DNA from: Catenaria anguillulae PL171
Lineage: Eukaryota; Blastocladiomycota; Blastocladiomycetes; Blastocladiales; Catenariaceae
DNA: 64,000 nucleotides
Reading direction: 5' to 3'
NCBI GenBank assembly: GCA_002102555.1
Contig: MCFL01000028.1
Location: 248,001-312,000 of the forward strand
This document shows, piece by piece, positions 1-11,684 of this stretch. Under the pieces are notes generated by a model, which made no database searches, was not told the DNA's origin, and saw only the letters and a list, made by a program, of their open reading frames with translations. Position numbers and translations under genes: made by a program. Numbering within the stretch: position 1 is the first letter of the stretch; the number at the start of each line of letters is the position of its first letter.

Positions 1-423
1 TCGGTCGTTCGTCTTTCCCTCCAATCGATTTCGAGTTGGTGGAACGAAGGCTGCCAGCGTCGTTCCGTGGATGGGTGTGTGGAGCGTGGAGCTTGCTTGG
101 CGCATAGGGGTAGCCATGATATGAAAACTCTGTTAGCATTCTTTCCATGGTGAGCAGATCCATTGTGGGAAATCGCCAGCTCCCCGGATGCAGAGAGAGA
201 TTTGAAGTGGTGCCGGTCCAGAGCGATGAACAGCTTCTTGCTTGAGGCGCAGTCTTTCGCGGGCGGCGACGTCAAAGTCTAGGCCCACATCGCAAGCCTG
301 ATCGGCAAGCGGTTGGTCTTCGGATTCGCCCGAAGCTGGTGGCAATGCCACACGACACAAGCAGGCATTCAGACGAAAAAGAAGCAAGTATAAATACCGA
401 TCGAAGGGAAACATTAATATATA
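1..423. other. Left edge, no confident gene; possible promoter
   Basis: No gene can be supported here. An open frame on the minus strand covers much of the stretch and contains a plausible charged helix (FDVAARERLRLKQEAVHR), but it has no convincing start and no family I recognise. A TATA-like octamer lies at 389-396 (TATAAATA on +, TATTTATA on -), similar to boxes upstream of other genes in this window, so a gene transcribed leftwards off the edge is possible. The transposon copy begins at 424, just beyond this box. Confidence 0.3.
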
Positions 424-448
424 CTGTAGTGCCAAGATTAGTTGAAAC
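424..448 (+). repeat. Terminal inverted repeat, copy 1 outer end
   Basis: A 25-bp TIR starting CTGTAGTGC and ending GAAAC. It matches the other end of the same copy at 20 of 25 positions and is preceded by TA at 422-423. Confidence 0.85.
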
Positions 449-1321
449 GCCCGCCGCAGGCGAACGCAAAAATGGTAAGCAACAACATGCCCAAGGACCG
501 TGACCAGATGCACGTTACGAAACAACAGTGCTGTGACCTGTGACACATTGAGAGGCTCAGGCAACAGATGCGCCGTGACACACGCACTTGTTTGGAACAA
601 TCCGTGGCTCACTCTCGGCTTGTAGCATCGTTGGCTGGGGAGAGCCTGCATGCATGACATGATCACAATGCATGCAAGGAATGCACGGGTTGGCTCAGTC
701 CCTCAACATGAACCCCAACCGCCAACCGACTCTTTTGGCATGGCAATCTGTCAACAGGGAAGCTTAGCTTAGGCGGCTATGCCGGCAGTTCGGTTTCGGT
801 GGCCAGAGATCGAACTCCACGCATCTCTTTCCTTTTTTATCGGGTTTTGTTTTGTTGGCACCCTAGGGTCCGGCATTGTTAGTACAATCACAAACAGCTC
901 TCTTGCAGTGGTCGTATAAATCCCCAAAGTGGATGAGTTGAAGCAGGCGCTGATGGATGGGAGTGTGCCAATGGCAGGGAGGATGGAGGTGAGTTGGTGG
1001 CGACTGTTTTTGAAAGCCCAGTGCGTCACATTGCCCTTTCATCTGCTCTTGTCGGCTTTTTTTAACTCATTTGTGCTGTGTGCAGGACACCGACTTGCCT
1101 TCCTATGAGAGGATTAAGCTGAACCAGCCCATGGCTCAAGCTGTTGTTCCTGGGATCTGTGCTTGATTCTGATTTGGACAGTCTGGGGACGACATTGACT
1201 CCTCAGTCCAGCTTCGTATTGGCACCAAGGCTGTTCAGCAGAAACATCATTTGTCAACTGTGTCTATTTTGTATTATATTTTAGTCGCCCAACCAATGTA
1301 GCACACCGTTTGGATCTACTA

Positions 1322-1692
1322 CATCCACAGATCCAAGCTAAACAGTTTGGTTTATAGTACACCCATGAAGGCGTGCGAATTGAGCAATGGAATTTTGCCT
1401 CAGCGAGTAAATCAATGTCTACGCATCTTTCTGTGCTATTGACATGGGCATAGCCCGTCGGGAACCTGGTTTGGTGCTTTCGCCGCGGCTGCAGCATAAG
1501 AAACACGTCAAGTTGCATCCACAGATCCGAGGCAAACAGTTTGGTTTATAGTACACCCATGAAGGCGTGCGAATTGAGCAATGGAATTTTGCCTCAGCGA
1601 GTAAATCAATGTCTACGCATCTTTCTGTGCTAATGGCGTGAGTGTAGTCCGTTGGGAACCCGGTTTGGTGCTTTCGCCGCGGCTGCAGCGCG
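1322..1692 (+). repeat. Imperfect 194-bp tandem duplication inside transposon copy 1
   Basis: Two head-to-tail units begin at 1322 and 1516, both opening CATCCACAGATCC. They share a long block around CAAACAGTTTGG / TAAACAGTTTGG and end at the shared GCCGCGGCTGCAGC. The units differ by scattered substitutions, and the same differences appear in the second transposon copy, so the duplication is older than the two insertions. Confidence 0.85.
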
Positions 1693-2756
1693 GTAAGCAC
1701 TTTGACATATACATAGGGTTTGTGGACTGTCAAAAGGCTGGCCAGCGTGCGGAGGGTGCAGGCAAACATTGACAGGAGCGAGTCTATTCTCTACCTGAAG
1801 CTCAGACCACATGTCAGGCCTGCTCTCGCAAGGTAAACAGGCAAAAACCACATGTGAGCCGTCTGTAGGTCACTAATCAGAGTGAGTGAGACTGAGTTTC
1901 AATCAGGCTATGCAAGACATGGCATGAAAAATTGTGTACAGCATTCTGATGTCAATCATGCGCGGTTATCATTCATGAAGTCTCAGCAGGACTGTATGAA
2001 AGACCAAGTATTTTGCGAGAACACCGTTTTTCGGTGATGGCTCGCTGTTGTCCGACAGCAAAAACGTGGCGATTATTCGCAGTTTGGTGTTGACAAGAAT
2101 CGAACCTGTACCCTCCAGAGCAAGTGACTTGCGGTTGTCTGTTGCACATGAGAATTGAGAATCGGTTGGGGGAATGACTGGCGAATGACTTGCTCAAACC
2201 CCAGATCTGTATTGGCATTGGTTGGACGCAAGGCTGCAGGCTCTTGCTTGGAGAAGACGGTGGCTCCTTTGCAAAATGCCCCAGGCGTGTGTTGACGCAG
2301 TTGCATCGCACGTACTCTGAGATGTGAGCCCTGTTCCCATCCTGCTATGTTTAAAGGGAGGCAGCCCCACCTCAGGCCAGCTAGACTTACAAAAGGAGTT
2401 GTTTCCATCGATGCTTGCCTATGCCTTGACGGGCTGGAAGTGAATCACTCATTGTTGCGTTACAAACAAGCGTTTGTGTCCCACCCGTCAAGCCGGCCCG
2501 TTCTGGCTCGAGGGGCAGCGGTTCGAATCGCCCAGGTGGAGGCATCGATTTGTTGTTGGTGCCTTCTCCGCCTCTTGAAGACTCCGACAAGGGGGTTTTG
2601 CTGTTTTATGTGACATGTATCACGCAACAACGACAGCGTGACGGAAAATGATGGCCACAAAGCGACAACGGCGCTGTGACAGTTTGCGACGAGGAACGGC
2701 GTGGCTGTGACATGTGACGGCAATGCAACAGACAAGGTGGGGTGTGACGTGTGACT

Positions 2757-2781
2757 GTTTCGACTATTCGCAGCACTACAG
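2757..2781 (-). repeat. Terminal inverted repeat, copy 1 inner end
   Basis: Read on the minus strand this is CTGTAGTGC, then a variable stretch, then GAAAC: the partner of 424-448. It is followed by TA at 2782-2783. Confidence 0.85.
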
Positions 2782-2942
2782 TACATATGAATTAAGATTT
2801 TGCTCGCAAGTGTTCCACGATGAGAGCAGAAAGACATTATTTACTAAATATTGGGACGAGAGGCACAACAAACTGCATGCAGATCAGATGCAATAAACAC
2901 CCTGCAGCGAAGTATAAACATTATGATCTTTATATCCCAAAC

Positions 2943-5900
2943 ATGCAATCCCAATCGCAACGCAAGTCGACACCCAGGGCAACCGCTTCCCCGGCCCAAG
3001 TACCTCCGACCCCTGCCCCTGCCGACCCAAAGTCGTCCCTTCGCGCCTTGCTCAAGGACGATCGCCACGGCCACGGTCAGGGTCAGGTCCAGGGTCAGGG
3101 TCAGGCTCACGGTGGCCAATTAGCCTCATTGGCATTGGCGACCTCGTCTCCACTCGCCAACCGCACGCTTTCGTCGTCTTCGCCCGCTCCCGTCAATGCC
3201 CCTGCTCCTGCTCCTGCTTCTGCTTCTTCTTCTTCTTCTTCCTCCAAATCCATTGCCTCCCTCCTCGGCAAACGCAAGGACCCGCCTTCCTCTTCTTCCA
3301 CAACCGCTGATCTCCAGCACCCGATCCCTATGCCAAACACTTCCTCGGCTTCTGCCAATCATGCAAACTCGGCCACCGCCAATTCTAAGCGTGTCACTCG
3401 CAAAAACGTGACCATCACCCCGTCACACGCCCCGCCCGGCCAGCCCATCAACCCAGAGTTGCGCCAGTTCAAATATCCAACTTGGACCTCCAACACGGAC
3501 CAGCTGCGCAACTCGGACTCGCTGTTTCTGTCGCATCCCGCTCAGGAAATGCTCAAGTACCGCATGGTCGTCGACTCGCCACCCTGCACCCCCTGGCAGT
3601 TTACGCGCGAGATGCAGCGCAAGCATCAGACGCAGCAGGCATTGTGGGCCCAGCAACAACTGCAGCAACAACAGCAACAACAACAACAATTGCAGCAAAC
3701 ATCACTCGATGCGCAACAGCTCGCAAGTCAACCTCTCCAGCAGCAACAGCACGGCCCGCCAAGAGAAGGGCCCATCACCGTCATTGTCCACCCGGGGTCG
3801 CGCTTCATTCGAGCAGGCTTTGAAACCGACGTGGTCCCGCGTGTCATCATGCCCAACTGCCTTGCCCGCCGCCGATCAACCACCTCGGCGGCCGATTCGT
3901 CTGTTGACCAGGAACCCCCGGGAACTTGGCGCGCAGAGGACGCCGACTTTGTGGATTTGTCGGCAAGTGCAAAGCAAGGATACGACGATGCGTTGGGCTA
4001 CATGGAAAACTTTATGAATGCACACATCAAGGAAGACAACATTCGTGTGCCGTACAATGCCCGCGGATTGGTTACGATCCCATTCCATCTTGACAGCGTT
4101 CCATTCTTACCCCGTCTGCTGCTGACTCACTCGCAAATTGCATCATCCAGATCACTTCCTTCAACGGACAATCCCGACCCACGCAAATCCCAGCCGTCAA
4201 CGACCCATTCCACATTGAATGGACGTCCATCCCAAACCCAACCTCGTCGTCACCCGCAACGCTCTTTGGCCAACAAGCCCTCGACATGGACCTGCCGACA
4301 CGCCAACATTACAAGCTGCGCTACCCGCTGTGCCAAATCCATCAACACACGTGACTATCCGTCGTGGTCGCTGTGGCATGCAGACATGGCCGCCATCCTC
4401 GACCACGTGCTGTCGTCACCCGAAATCCAAATCCAATCGTACGCCGACCGCGCACGCACACGCATGGTACTTGTGGTCCCCGACTTGCTCGACCTCCGGG
4501 TCGTTGACGAGCTCATGCGCATCACGCTCGACTCGCTGCGCATCGGGCCGTGCTCGTGGCCCAAGAATCACCCATGTCGTGCTTGGGCGCCGGGCTCATG
4601 AGCGCCACTGTCGTGGATATTGGCGCACAGGCCACAAGCATTGCCGTTGTGGAAAATGGCGATGTGGTGGATGCCGCGCGCGTGCTCACGGGCGGCGACG
4701 ATGTGTCGGATGTGCTGTTTGATATGATGCGCAGGTACAAGAATCCAATCACGCGGGATGTCCCCGAGGAGGCCAAAGACTTGGATGATTATGCGAGGGG
4801 TGTGCCGGTGAATCGCAGGGCGCTCGTGGAGCAGATCAAGGAAGGATTTTGTACGGGATCGTTAGGGATGCAGCCGTGATTAAGGTATCGGAGGTGTATG
4901 TGCGCGAGCCGGGTAGAGTCACGGAAAAGTTTACAGTCAAAATGTACGATGAACTGTACATGGCGCCATTGGTATGTCGTTCATCTGCGGATTCTCTTGA
5001 CGTGCTCCATCTCTGTTCTCATTTTTTTTTTTTTTCCCTTCTATCGCAGTGTCTCTTTTACCCATGGTGCATCGACTTGCCCACCAAACTGCTCGCCCTC
5101 AAACGTTACTCGCCGCTGCTCGTAGAGCGCACACATCCGTCGCGCCAAATGCCCTTGTGGACCATGGATCCGCCCAACAAGCTTGGCCCGCACCCGTGGA
5201 TCTCTTGGGGATGCACCGACATTCCCGAAAAGCTCGAGGGCCACACGGGCTTGGAACATCGCGTCGCCGTCACGGCTCAGCTCATGTGGCTGGATGAGCT
5301 CGATCGAAACAAGCGCCATGCCAAGCGCAGGGCCAATGGCGAGGTGAGCGAGGTGGGCGCGTTTGATGAGGACGCCAACAGCCAGAGTAGTAGTAACAAG
5401 AAGGGGAAAAGGGGAAAGCGGCAAGCTCAGAAGCAGGTGGTGACTGCGCTCGGATTTCCGGGCATTTCGCCGCCCACGGGCAAGGAAACTGCAGAAGGTG
5501 ACGGGGATGTGGACATGCGCGATAGTGCAGAGACTGAGGACGAAGGCGAGGAAAGCGAATCGGATCAACAAGGACCACAACTTCGCCGGTCACGCCGGGC
5601 AAACACGCCCGCCATCACTGCCACGGATCCCGTACCCGCCCCGTCCCCCGCACCGCCACCTGCCGCCCCTCAACTCGGGAACCTGCCCGTGCATTGCTCC
5701 ACGCTCTACTCGTACACACACACTTGGGTGTCTCCGCCGCTGGACCAAGCGATTCACGCACTGATTGCCAACCAACGCACCGACGACCGCATCCGCCGCA
5801 ACTACTCGTCCATCTTGCTCGTAGGCGGCGGGGCGCGGCTTCCCGGATTCGCCACTAAAGTGCTGGAACCCATGCTGCGCACCAGCATGCCCGCACGCGC

Positions 5901-6177
5901 AAGGACATTGGCGCCTGCTCCGGGCACGGCACCCGAAACGGTTGTGGCAGTGACGCTGCCCCCGAGGGACTTGGATCCGCGGGCCGTCATGTGGAAAGGA
6001 GGCACTGTGTTGGCACGGCTCGAGGTGGCGAGCGAAATGTGGGTCAGTTTGGGAGAGTGGCGGGCCGTCGGTACGGCGAGCGTGGTGGCAAACAAGTGTG
6101 GTGTAGTGTTGCCTGGAAGTGGGGTCGTAGGGAATTTGAGTGGGCCGGCCGCGTCCTTGACCATGGACCCTGTGTAA
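2943..6177 (+). CDS. ARP8: Actin-related protein 8 (INO80 complex)
   Basis: Nuclear actin-fold protein. Arp8 is a subunit of the INO80 chromatin remodeller and helps it bind histones and nucleosomes (family knowledge). The ATG at 2943 opens a Ser/Pro/Gln-rich leader of about 275 residues with a GQ-repeat stretch and a polyQ run near 3650-3692. The actin core then starts with VIVHPGSRFIRAGFETD (near 3780), followed by the Arp8-like MVLVVPDLLDLRVV and VVDIGAQATS. Late motifs SILLVGGGARLPGF and PRAVMWKGGTVLARL match the Arp8 C-terminus. A long acidic insertion lies in between (about 5340-5600). GT-AG introns sit at 4071-4150 and 4972-5049. The frame slips near 4340, 4545 and 4873 while homology continues; the last is mended by one G, suggesting sequence error. 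The start lies 161 bp from the transposon. Confidence 0.9.
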
Positions 6178-6353
6178 CCTCGTTCGTCTCGGGTTTGGGT
6201 AAATGATCATGTTGACATTTATGTTTCGCCAATGAAAACATTGCAGTTGATTCCAAAACTCGTTTACACACACAGACACACACACATGACAAATGCAAGC
6301 TCACATATGTAACCTCACTCATTCATCCATGACACGACGATGCCGGGGCATCA

Positions 6354-9300
6354 TCAGCAACACCGGCTCCCCGCTGCGCTGCCCTGCGCGTCACGGCCTG
6401 GTTCTCCAGCCACACCTCCCCTTCCGCGGCCACCACGAAAGTCCCCACGGAATCCACCACGGACCCCACCACCACCTCGCCCACCACGGAAATCGCCCTG
6501 AAATCCACCACCGCGCCCGCCGCGGAACTCGCCACCGCCGCCGCCGCGTCCACCACGACCAAAGCCTCCACGACCACCTCGATTAACAGAGATCGAATCA
6601 CGGTTCACGCCGACATGTTTGAATCGGATACGTCGCCAGTGCCCGCCCAATCGACGCCGCCTCCGGCGGCGGCACGCTCGGCGTTGGCCCAGTCGCTACC
6701 ACCGTCCGAGGCAGCGGCCCAATCCGACACGGACGCGAATGTGTTGCTCGCAGTGGCTCCTCCCGGATTTGCCGAGTTTGCATTGCTGCCGCGTCCTGCA
6801 GCACCGCCACGCGCATGTGCGCCGCGGCCGCGTTCCCGCCTGCATGTCCACCGCGGGCATTGCCAGGCCATCGCGCTTGGCTGCTGCTGTTGTTGAATCC
6901 CTGTGTCCGCATTCGAATCCCAATCGCCGGCATTGACAGAGTCGGAAATGGCCCAATCCGCCACCCCGCGGCCTTGGCTGATACTTGTTGCGCGACTTTG
7001 GTATCATTTCGCGGTGCAAGTCCGCCCCGCCCACCGCGCCCACGACCTAAACCTCCACGTGCACCTCCACGGCCGCCATCCTCACTTTGACGCCGCACTT
7101 GCTGCTGGTCAACTGCGTTCGAACTCGCGGCCCATTCTGCCGCACCCGCATCGTTACTGGTGGCCCAATCCGCAGCAGGCCCGGACAATGTGCCCTGGCT
7201 CTGGGTATTGCTGGGTGGTCGGACGTCATTGCGAGTCGTGAATCCGCCGCGCCCACCACGGCCACGGACCGTGCCACCATGACCACCTCTCCTACTTTGT
7301 TGACTCTCTCGATGAGGCTGTTGCTGTGGCACTTGTGACCCTGCAGCCCAGTCGTCACCGGTCGCCGTATCCTTGGAGGTCACCCAATCAGACGCCCCTT
7401 TGGGTGTCGAAGCTTGGGTGGGCTGCATGGGTGGCGATTTCGGCGGATTGCCGGCGACGGAACCACGCTGGTTGCCACGGGCACCGCCGCGCATGTTGGT
7501 GCCGCGGACAGGTTCAGTCCCGCGGGCAGATGGCGTTGACGAAGCAGTCCGCGACGCAGCCGAGTGGCTAGCGGACGAGGAATCCCGCCCGGCTGCGTAT
7601 CCATGTCATTGTCGGCCCGTGATGTTGTGTGTCGGTGATGATATCTGCACGTGTGCGACAAGGCCACAAAGATGAATAAACCAGGGATTGCGAGGAAGGA
7701 GTCCACTGAACAACGCACCGCTCGCACTCAGGGACGATGGCTCACCAGGAGAAGCATTGATGCTCGACTCTTGAGTATCACCTCCCGCCGCCGATTGGAT
7801 GGACGCTTCACCACCCGCAGACTGACCCTTGTCCTTCTTGTTGGGTCGCTCTCGCTTCTTTTTCTCCGGTTTCTGCTTAGTAATGACTTCCTTTTTCTGC
7901 TGCTGCTCATCGGCCTGGCCGCCTTCACCCGCACCCGACCCCTGCTCGTCGCCGTCCGTCGTCACACTCTGCGCACCGACCTCCGGGCCAGAGGCCGCCG
8001 CACGGGCCGCCTTCTTTGCTCCTTGATGGCCACCCGCTCGGCCTTCGCTTCTCCTTGCGTTTCTCCTTTGCCTTTTCCCTCTTGATCCGCAACTTTTCCA
8101 ACCTGGCACGTTCCTCGGGTGACAAGTTGGACTGGTCCTGCTGCTGTACCTGGGGGTGTCTTGCTGGTCGCCCTCGTCACCATCATCTCCATCCTCGGCT
8201 GTTCGCCGAGAGAATCAATCATTTTGGACGTGAACGAGGGCGTGGATGTGGCGGGCGGCGAGCCACGTTGCGCAGCGGTAGGCGAAGCGAACGTAGGCGA
8301 TGCCGAGTGGCTGATGATGACATTTGAATGAGGTTGAATGGGAGCACGGGCGGTTGGTCGTCGTCCGGCGGCGGGCGGCACCAGTTGCGGCTGGCGACGG
8401 CGTGGCAGACGGAGGCGGATTCACACGCTTTTGAATCCCGGTGGGCGTGAATGCGGCCATTTCCTTTTTCAGCTTGTCGGCCGCCTTCTTGGACGTGGCT
8501 GGCGTAGGCAACTTGGCCGTGGTTTCTTGAGAAGCGGTACTTGATTCGCCGGTTGCTGATGCTGCTACCGATGCCTTGCTAGCTGCCTTGGCGGCTGCTC
8601 GTTCCGCCTTTTTCCGTTCTCTGCGTTCGCGCTCCTTTTCCTTGCGCTTTTCTTTGAGCTGCTCCTTGATCTGGGACTTCTTGTCCTTGGCAGAATCGGT
8701 CGCCTCCTTCCCGGATCCGGCAGCCGGCTTGGTGGTCGATGCTGGCGTTCCTGGACGACTCGATCCCTGCTGCTGCTTCTGCGGCCCAACCACCTTGCCT
8801 GCTGCCAAGTTGACCGCCCGAGGACTGGATCCCGCCGACGCCGGGCCTTTGGCTTTCTTCAATTTGAGCTCCCTCTGCTGCTTCAAATACTCAATCAAGG
8901 GCGTCGTCTTTGGGCCCTTGGGCGTCAAAATCGCCATGGCCACGGGAGATGGGCCAAGAGGCACCGAGGCCGCCAACGGCTCGGAGCCGCCCGGGTTGGC
9001 CTTTGTGCGTGCCTTGGCCAGGAGCTTTTGCGCATTCTTGGCCACCTTGGACAAGAGTGCATTCTTTGGGGGCTCGGGCACGTCGTCTGCGGAGCTGCCC
9101 TTGACTTCAAATACAATGGGCTCCTTTGCCTTGTTTGCGGCCTCTTCCTTCATCTGCATCCACTGCTTGTACTCTGGGGTTTCCTTCCACGTGCCCTCCA
9201 TGGGATTCGCCTTGACTTCGCCCGCCCAGTCGGCGGGCACCTTCTGATACAGGGCATACTCGACGCGCACCGGGTATTGCACGCCGCGGCTATCAACAAA

Positions 9301-9651
9301 CACGTGGCCATTGTACTTTTGCGCAAAGTCGATGGGCTCCTCGGGCGTCTTGAATTGCAGGTAACATTGGCCCGGGCGCGGGCGTTTGCCGCTGACGGCT
9401 GTGGCGGGATCGAAATGGAACGTGGACCCGCCCATGTGCAGGGCGGCAATGATGTTGCGCTTTGGGATGTGGCCAGGCACAAAGTGGAAATAATCGACAG
9501 TGTCCTTGGAGATGCCGAGGCGCTCGAGGTCGGCCAGTAGCTGTTCCTCGGTCAGGGCCGGCGGCAGGTCGCGAATCACGACCTTGCGTCGGTTTGGGAG
9601 CGGTAGAAAGTTCGGGTCCGTGTCAGGGGTGGGCGTGGGCAACGAGGACAT
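6354..9651 (-). CDS. UPF3: Upf3 nonsense-mediated decay factor with long RGG/DW tail
   Basis: Upf3 links the exon-junction complex to Upf2/Upf1 in nonsense-mediated mRNA decay (family knowledge). The ATG is at 9651 on the minus strand. Residues about 22-165 form the Smg4/UPF3 RRM-like domain: RKVVIRDLPPALTEEQLL, then QCYLQFKTPEEPIDFAQKY and HVFVDSRGVQYPVRVEYA, with a roughly 30-residue insertion before the middle strand. A Lys/Arg/Glu-rich coiled region follows (KEKERERRERKKAERAAAK), with frame slips near 8330 and 8045. An intron at 7593-7718 joins it in frame to a C-terminal tail alternating RGG boxes with Trp motifs (DWATSND, AEWAAS, DWAISDS, DWAAASD), and the protein ends at 6354. The in-frame splice supports one gene rather than two neighbours. 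At least two further slips occur in the tail. Confidence 0.85.
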
Positions 9652-10334
9652 GGTCGGATAATAACCTATTTGGAAGTAAAATAGCGATCTGGCAGAGTGG
9701 ATTTCGCAGGGTCACTTGTACGTGGAGGTGCATGGAACATAGTCTTGTGGTGGGGTGATAAATATGGATGACTTCTCGCACTCTCTCGCTTTGATCTTGA
9801 CTCGAAAGATGACCTAGGTACATAAGGCGCAAGAGGATCGACGGTCTTCGCGTCGACCACCAGTTACGATCGAACGGTAAAAATGTTCGCACGGCAAGGC
9901 CTGTGTCTCACGCACAGAAAGGGTGCTCCTTGAGGGTAAAAGATGGGGCCATGCGCTGAGTTTTGTTCACCAGTTGTTGGTTGGACTTGTTGGCCCGATC
10001 GGACTGGATCGCTCCCAAAGTGCTGGCTGTGCTTCATATACACATGCACCTGCCCCTTCCTCCCCCCCTCCCCAACCTTCAATTTTCTTACCTCTGTATG
10101 CTGCAAGTGGAAACAGCTATCGACGTTAAACCGATGCAAACATTGGGGTAACGCCATACACTAGATGCAACTGGATAAGCAGCAATATCCGTGACCTCGA
10201 GCAATCAACCTGCTGTCCTTCAAGAATCTTTCTGGATCTCTCTTTCGCACGCGCACATTCCAGTCAGCATAATTTCCGAAACCGACCAATCCAACACCGG
10301 CCATACATCCATACAAAGGCAAGGGAACCAGCGA
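9652..10334. promoter_or_regulatory. Shared upstream region between UPF3 (-) and SAXO (+)
   Basis: 683 bp between divergent start codons. I see no protein gene. An ATAAATATGG stretch lies near 9758-9767 and a C/T-rich tract (CCCCTTCCTCCCCCCCTCCCC) spans about 10054-10074. No motif could be assigned with confidence. Confidence 0.35.
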
Positions 10335-11684
10335 ATGAGTCCACAGGTCGCATCCAACACTACCGCGGCCCCAGCTGCCGCTGGCGCTGGTGGTCAAGGC
10401 CATGGCGCCGCATGTATTTGCAAGGTAACATCGTCATGATGGTTTGCCCCCTGAACCACGATGCGAGCGACCTTGATGTCTGCACCACTAACTATGCCTG
10501 AACACTCTCCTTCTCCCGATTCATAGCTGTGTGACTGCGGCAAGCACCGTTGCGGCCGCCCCGCTCTCCCAACTGTCGACATGAACCTGGACGGGGTCAC
10601 TGAATACAAGGATCGGTACCCGACGCACCCTGTCGTCTTCAACGGCCAGCGCAAACCTCCTGCTCACTCGGCAGTCAGCAACGCGCCTTGTTCCTCCGTC
10701 ACGGAATCACGCCAACAATTTACACCGAAAAGTATTCCACCCAAGTTCAAACCCCCGAAGCGCGAATACCAACCAACAGGCGCACCATTGGAGTCAAAGA
10801 CGGGATACATGGCCGATTTTCAAAAGTGGAACTGCCCTCCACGCGAGTCTGCCAAGAAGCCCGAAGTGTACAAGCCAGGAGGTCCATTGGAGGGGGTCAC
10901 GACCAATAAAGCCGACTACCAGTCGTGGGAGATTCCCGAGCGTTACCGCCACCCAAAGCAAAAGTACAACCCCAACCCAGCCAAGCTCGAATCCAACTCG
11001 AGCTACAAGGCCGATTTCGCTCCGTTTGCCGTGCAGCGTCCCACGCCTCGCCCGCCCGAGGTGTACCACGCTGTGACCGAAGACCGTTCGTTTGGCACCA
11101 CCACCAAGGACTCGTATGTCGGGTTCACAGGCACGCGTCCGCAGCGCCGCATCCAAGTGTACCACCCGCCGGGTACCACATTTGAGGGCGACTCGACCTC
11201 GCACACAGACTATGCTCCGCCCAACTCGTCTGGCCGCCGCGAATCGTGCAAGCCGCCGCACTCGTTGCCGCCATCGATCCCCTTCACGGGGCAAACCGAG
11301 TACCACAATGTGTTTGTTGGCAAGCCCGTCGGCCCGCGCTACAAGCGCCCGCCCCAGCAGTATGTGCCCAATCCCGCCCATTTGGATGGCATGTCGACCA
11401 TGAAGACAGATTTCACGCAGTACACGGGCGTGCACAAGCGTGAGGATTACAGTCCCAAGTTGGCTTACAACCCGGATCGCGATGACCGGTCGTGGGTCAC
11501 GGAAACCAGGGACCAGCATGGCAAGAAAGATGTGGCAACGTGTCAGGCAGTCAAGTACAAGAATCAAATCGGGGGCGTCACAAGGAGGGAAAAGGATGGT
11601 CATGTCTACTTGGTGCCCGTCACGGGGAGTAATGGAAACTTGACTGCCTCTGGAGCTCAAAAAGCCAAGGTAGCGGCCGTCTAG
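10335..11684 (+). CDS. SAXO/FAM154-type axonemal microtubule stabiliser
   Basis: SAXO proteins bind and stabilise microtubules of centrioles, basal bodies and flagella (family knowledge). The ATG at 10335 opens a 30-codon first exon; a GT-AG intron at 10425-10526 splits the family's N-terminal Cys motif, which reads CICKLCDCGKHRCGRP once spliced. The remaining 385 codons are a chain of about 30-35-residue units of the SAXO Mn type, each with a P-x-x-x-L/F-E-G-x-(T/S)-x-x-K-x-D-(F/Y) core, for example PLESKTGYMADFQKW, PLEGVTTNKADYQSW, KLESNSSYKADFAPF and HLDGMSTMKTDFTQY. The predicted length is 415 residues, within the family range. No frame slip was seen. Its presence implies a flagellated stage. 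Confidence 0.9.

Larger units (their letters stand above)
424..2781 (+). mobile_element. Non-autonomous TIR DNA transposon, copy 1 (2358 bp, TA target)
   Basis: The first of two copies in this window. Its ends are imperfect 25-bp terminal inverted repeats beginning CTGTAGTGC and matching at 20 of 25 positions. TA lies directly outside both ends (422-423 and 2782-2783), as for a TA-targeting element; a Tc1/mariner-like affinity is an inference from the TA only. No transposase or other recognisable domain is encoded; open frames are short, overlapping and on both strands. The interior holds a 194-bp tandem duplication and clusters of GTGAC just inside each end. The copy at 28276-30633 has the same length and identical translations in every frame compared, with no offset, so insertion is recent or the copies were merged in assembly. 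The right end is 161 bp upstream of the Arp8 start codon. Confidence 0.9.

Noticed and set aside
1264-2408. Short open frames inside the transposon as transposase remnants
   Set aside because: They overlap on both strands, are rich in Cys/Arg/Ser of random character, and show no DDE or DNA-binding motif.
3065-3115. GGTCAG repeats as a telomere-like or minisatellite array
   Set aside because: The run is short, imperfect and encodes a GQ-rich stretch of the Arp8 leader.
5590-6285. Long minus-strand frame opposite the Arp8 C-terminus
   Set aside because: Antisense shadow of a well supported gene, with His/Arg/Pro-rich composition and no domain.
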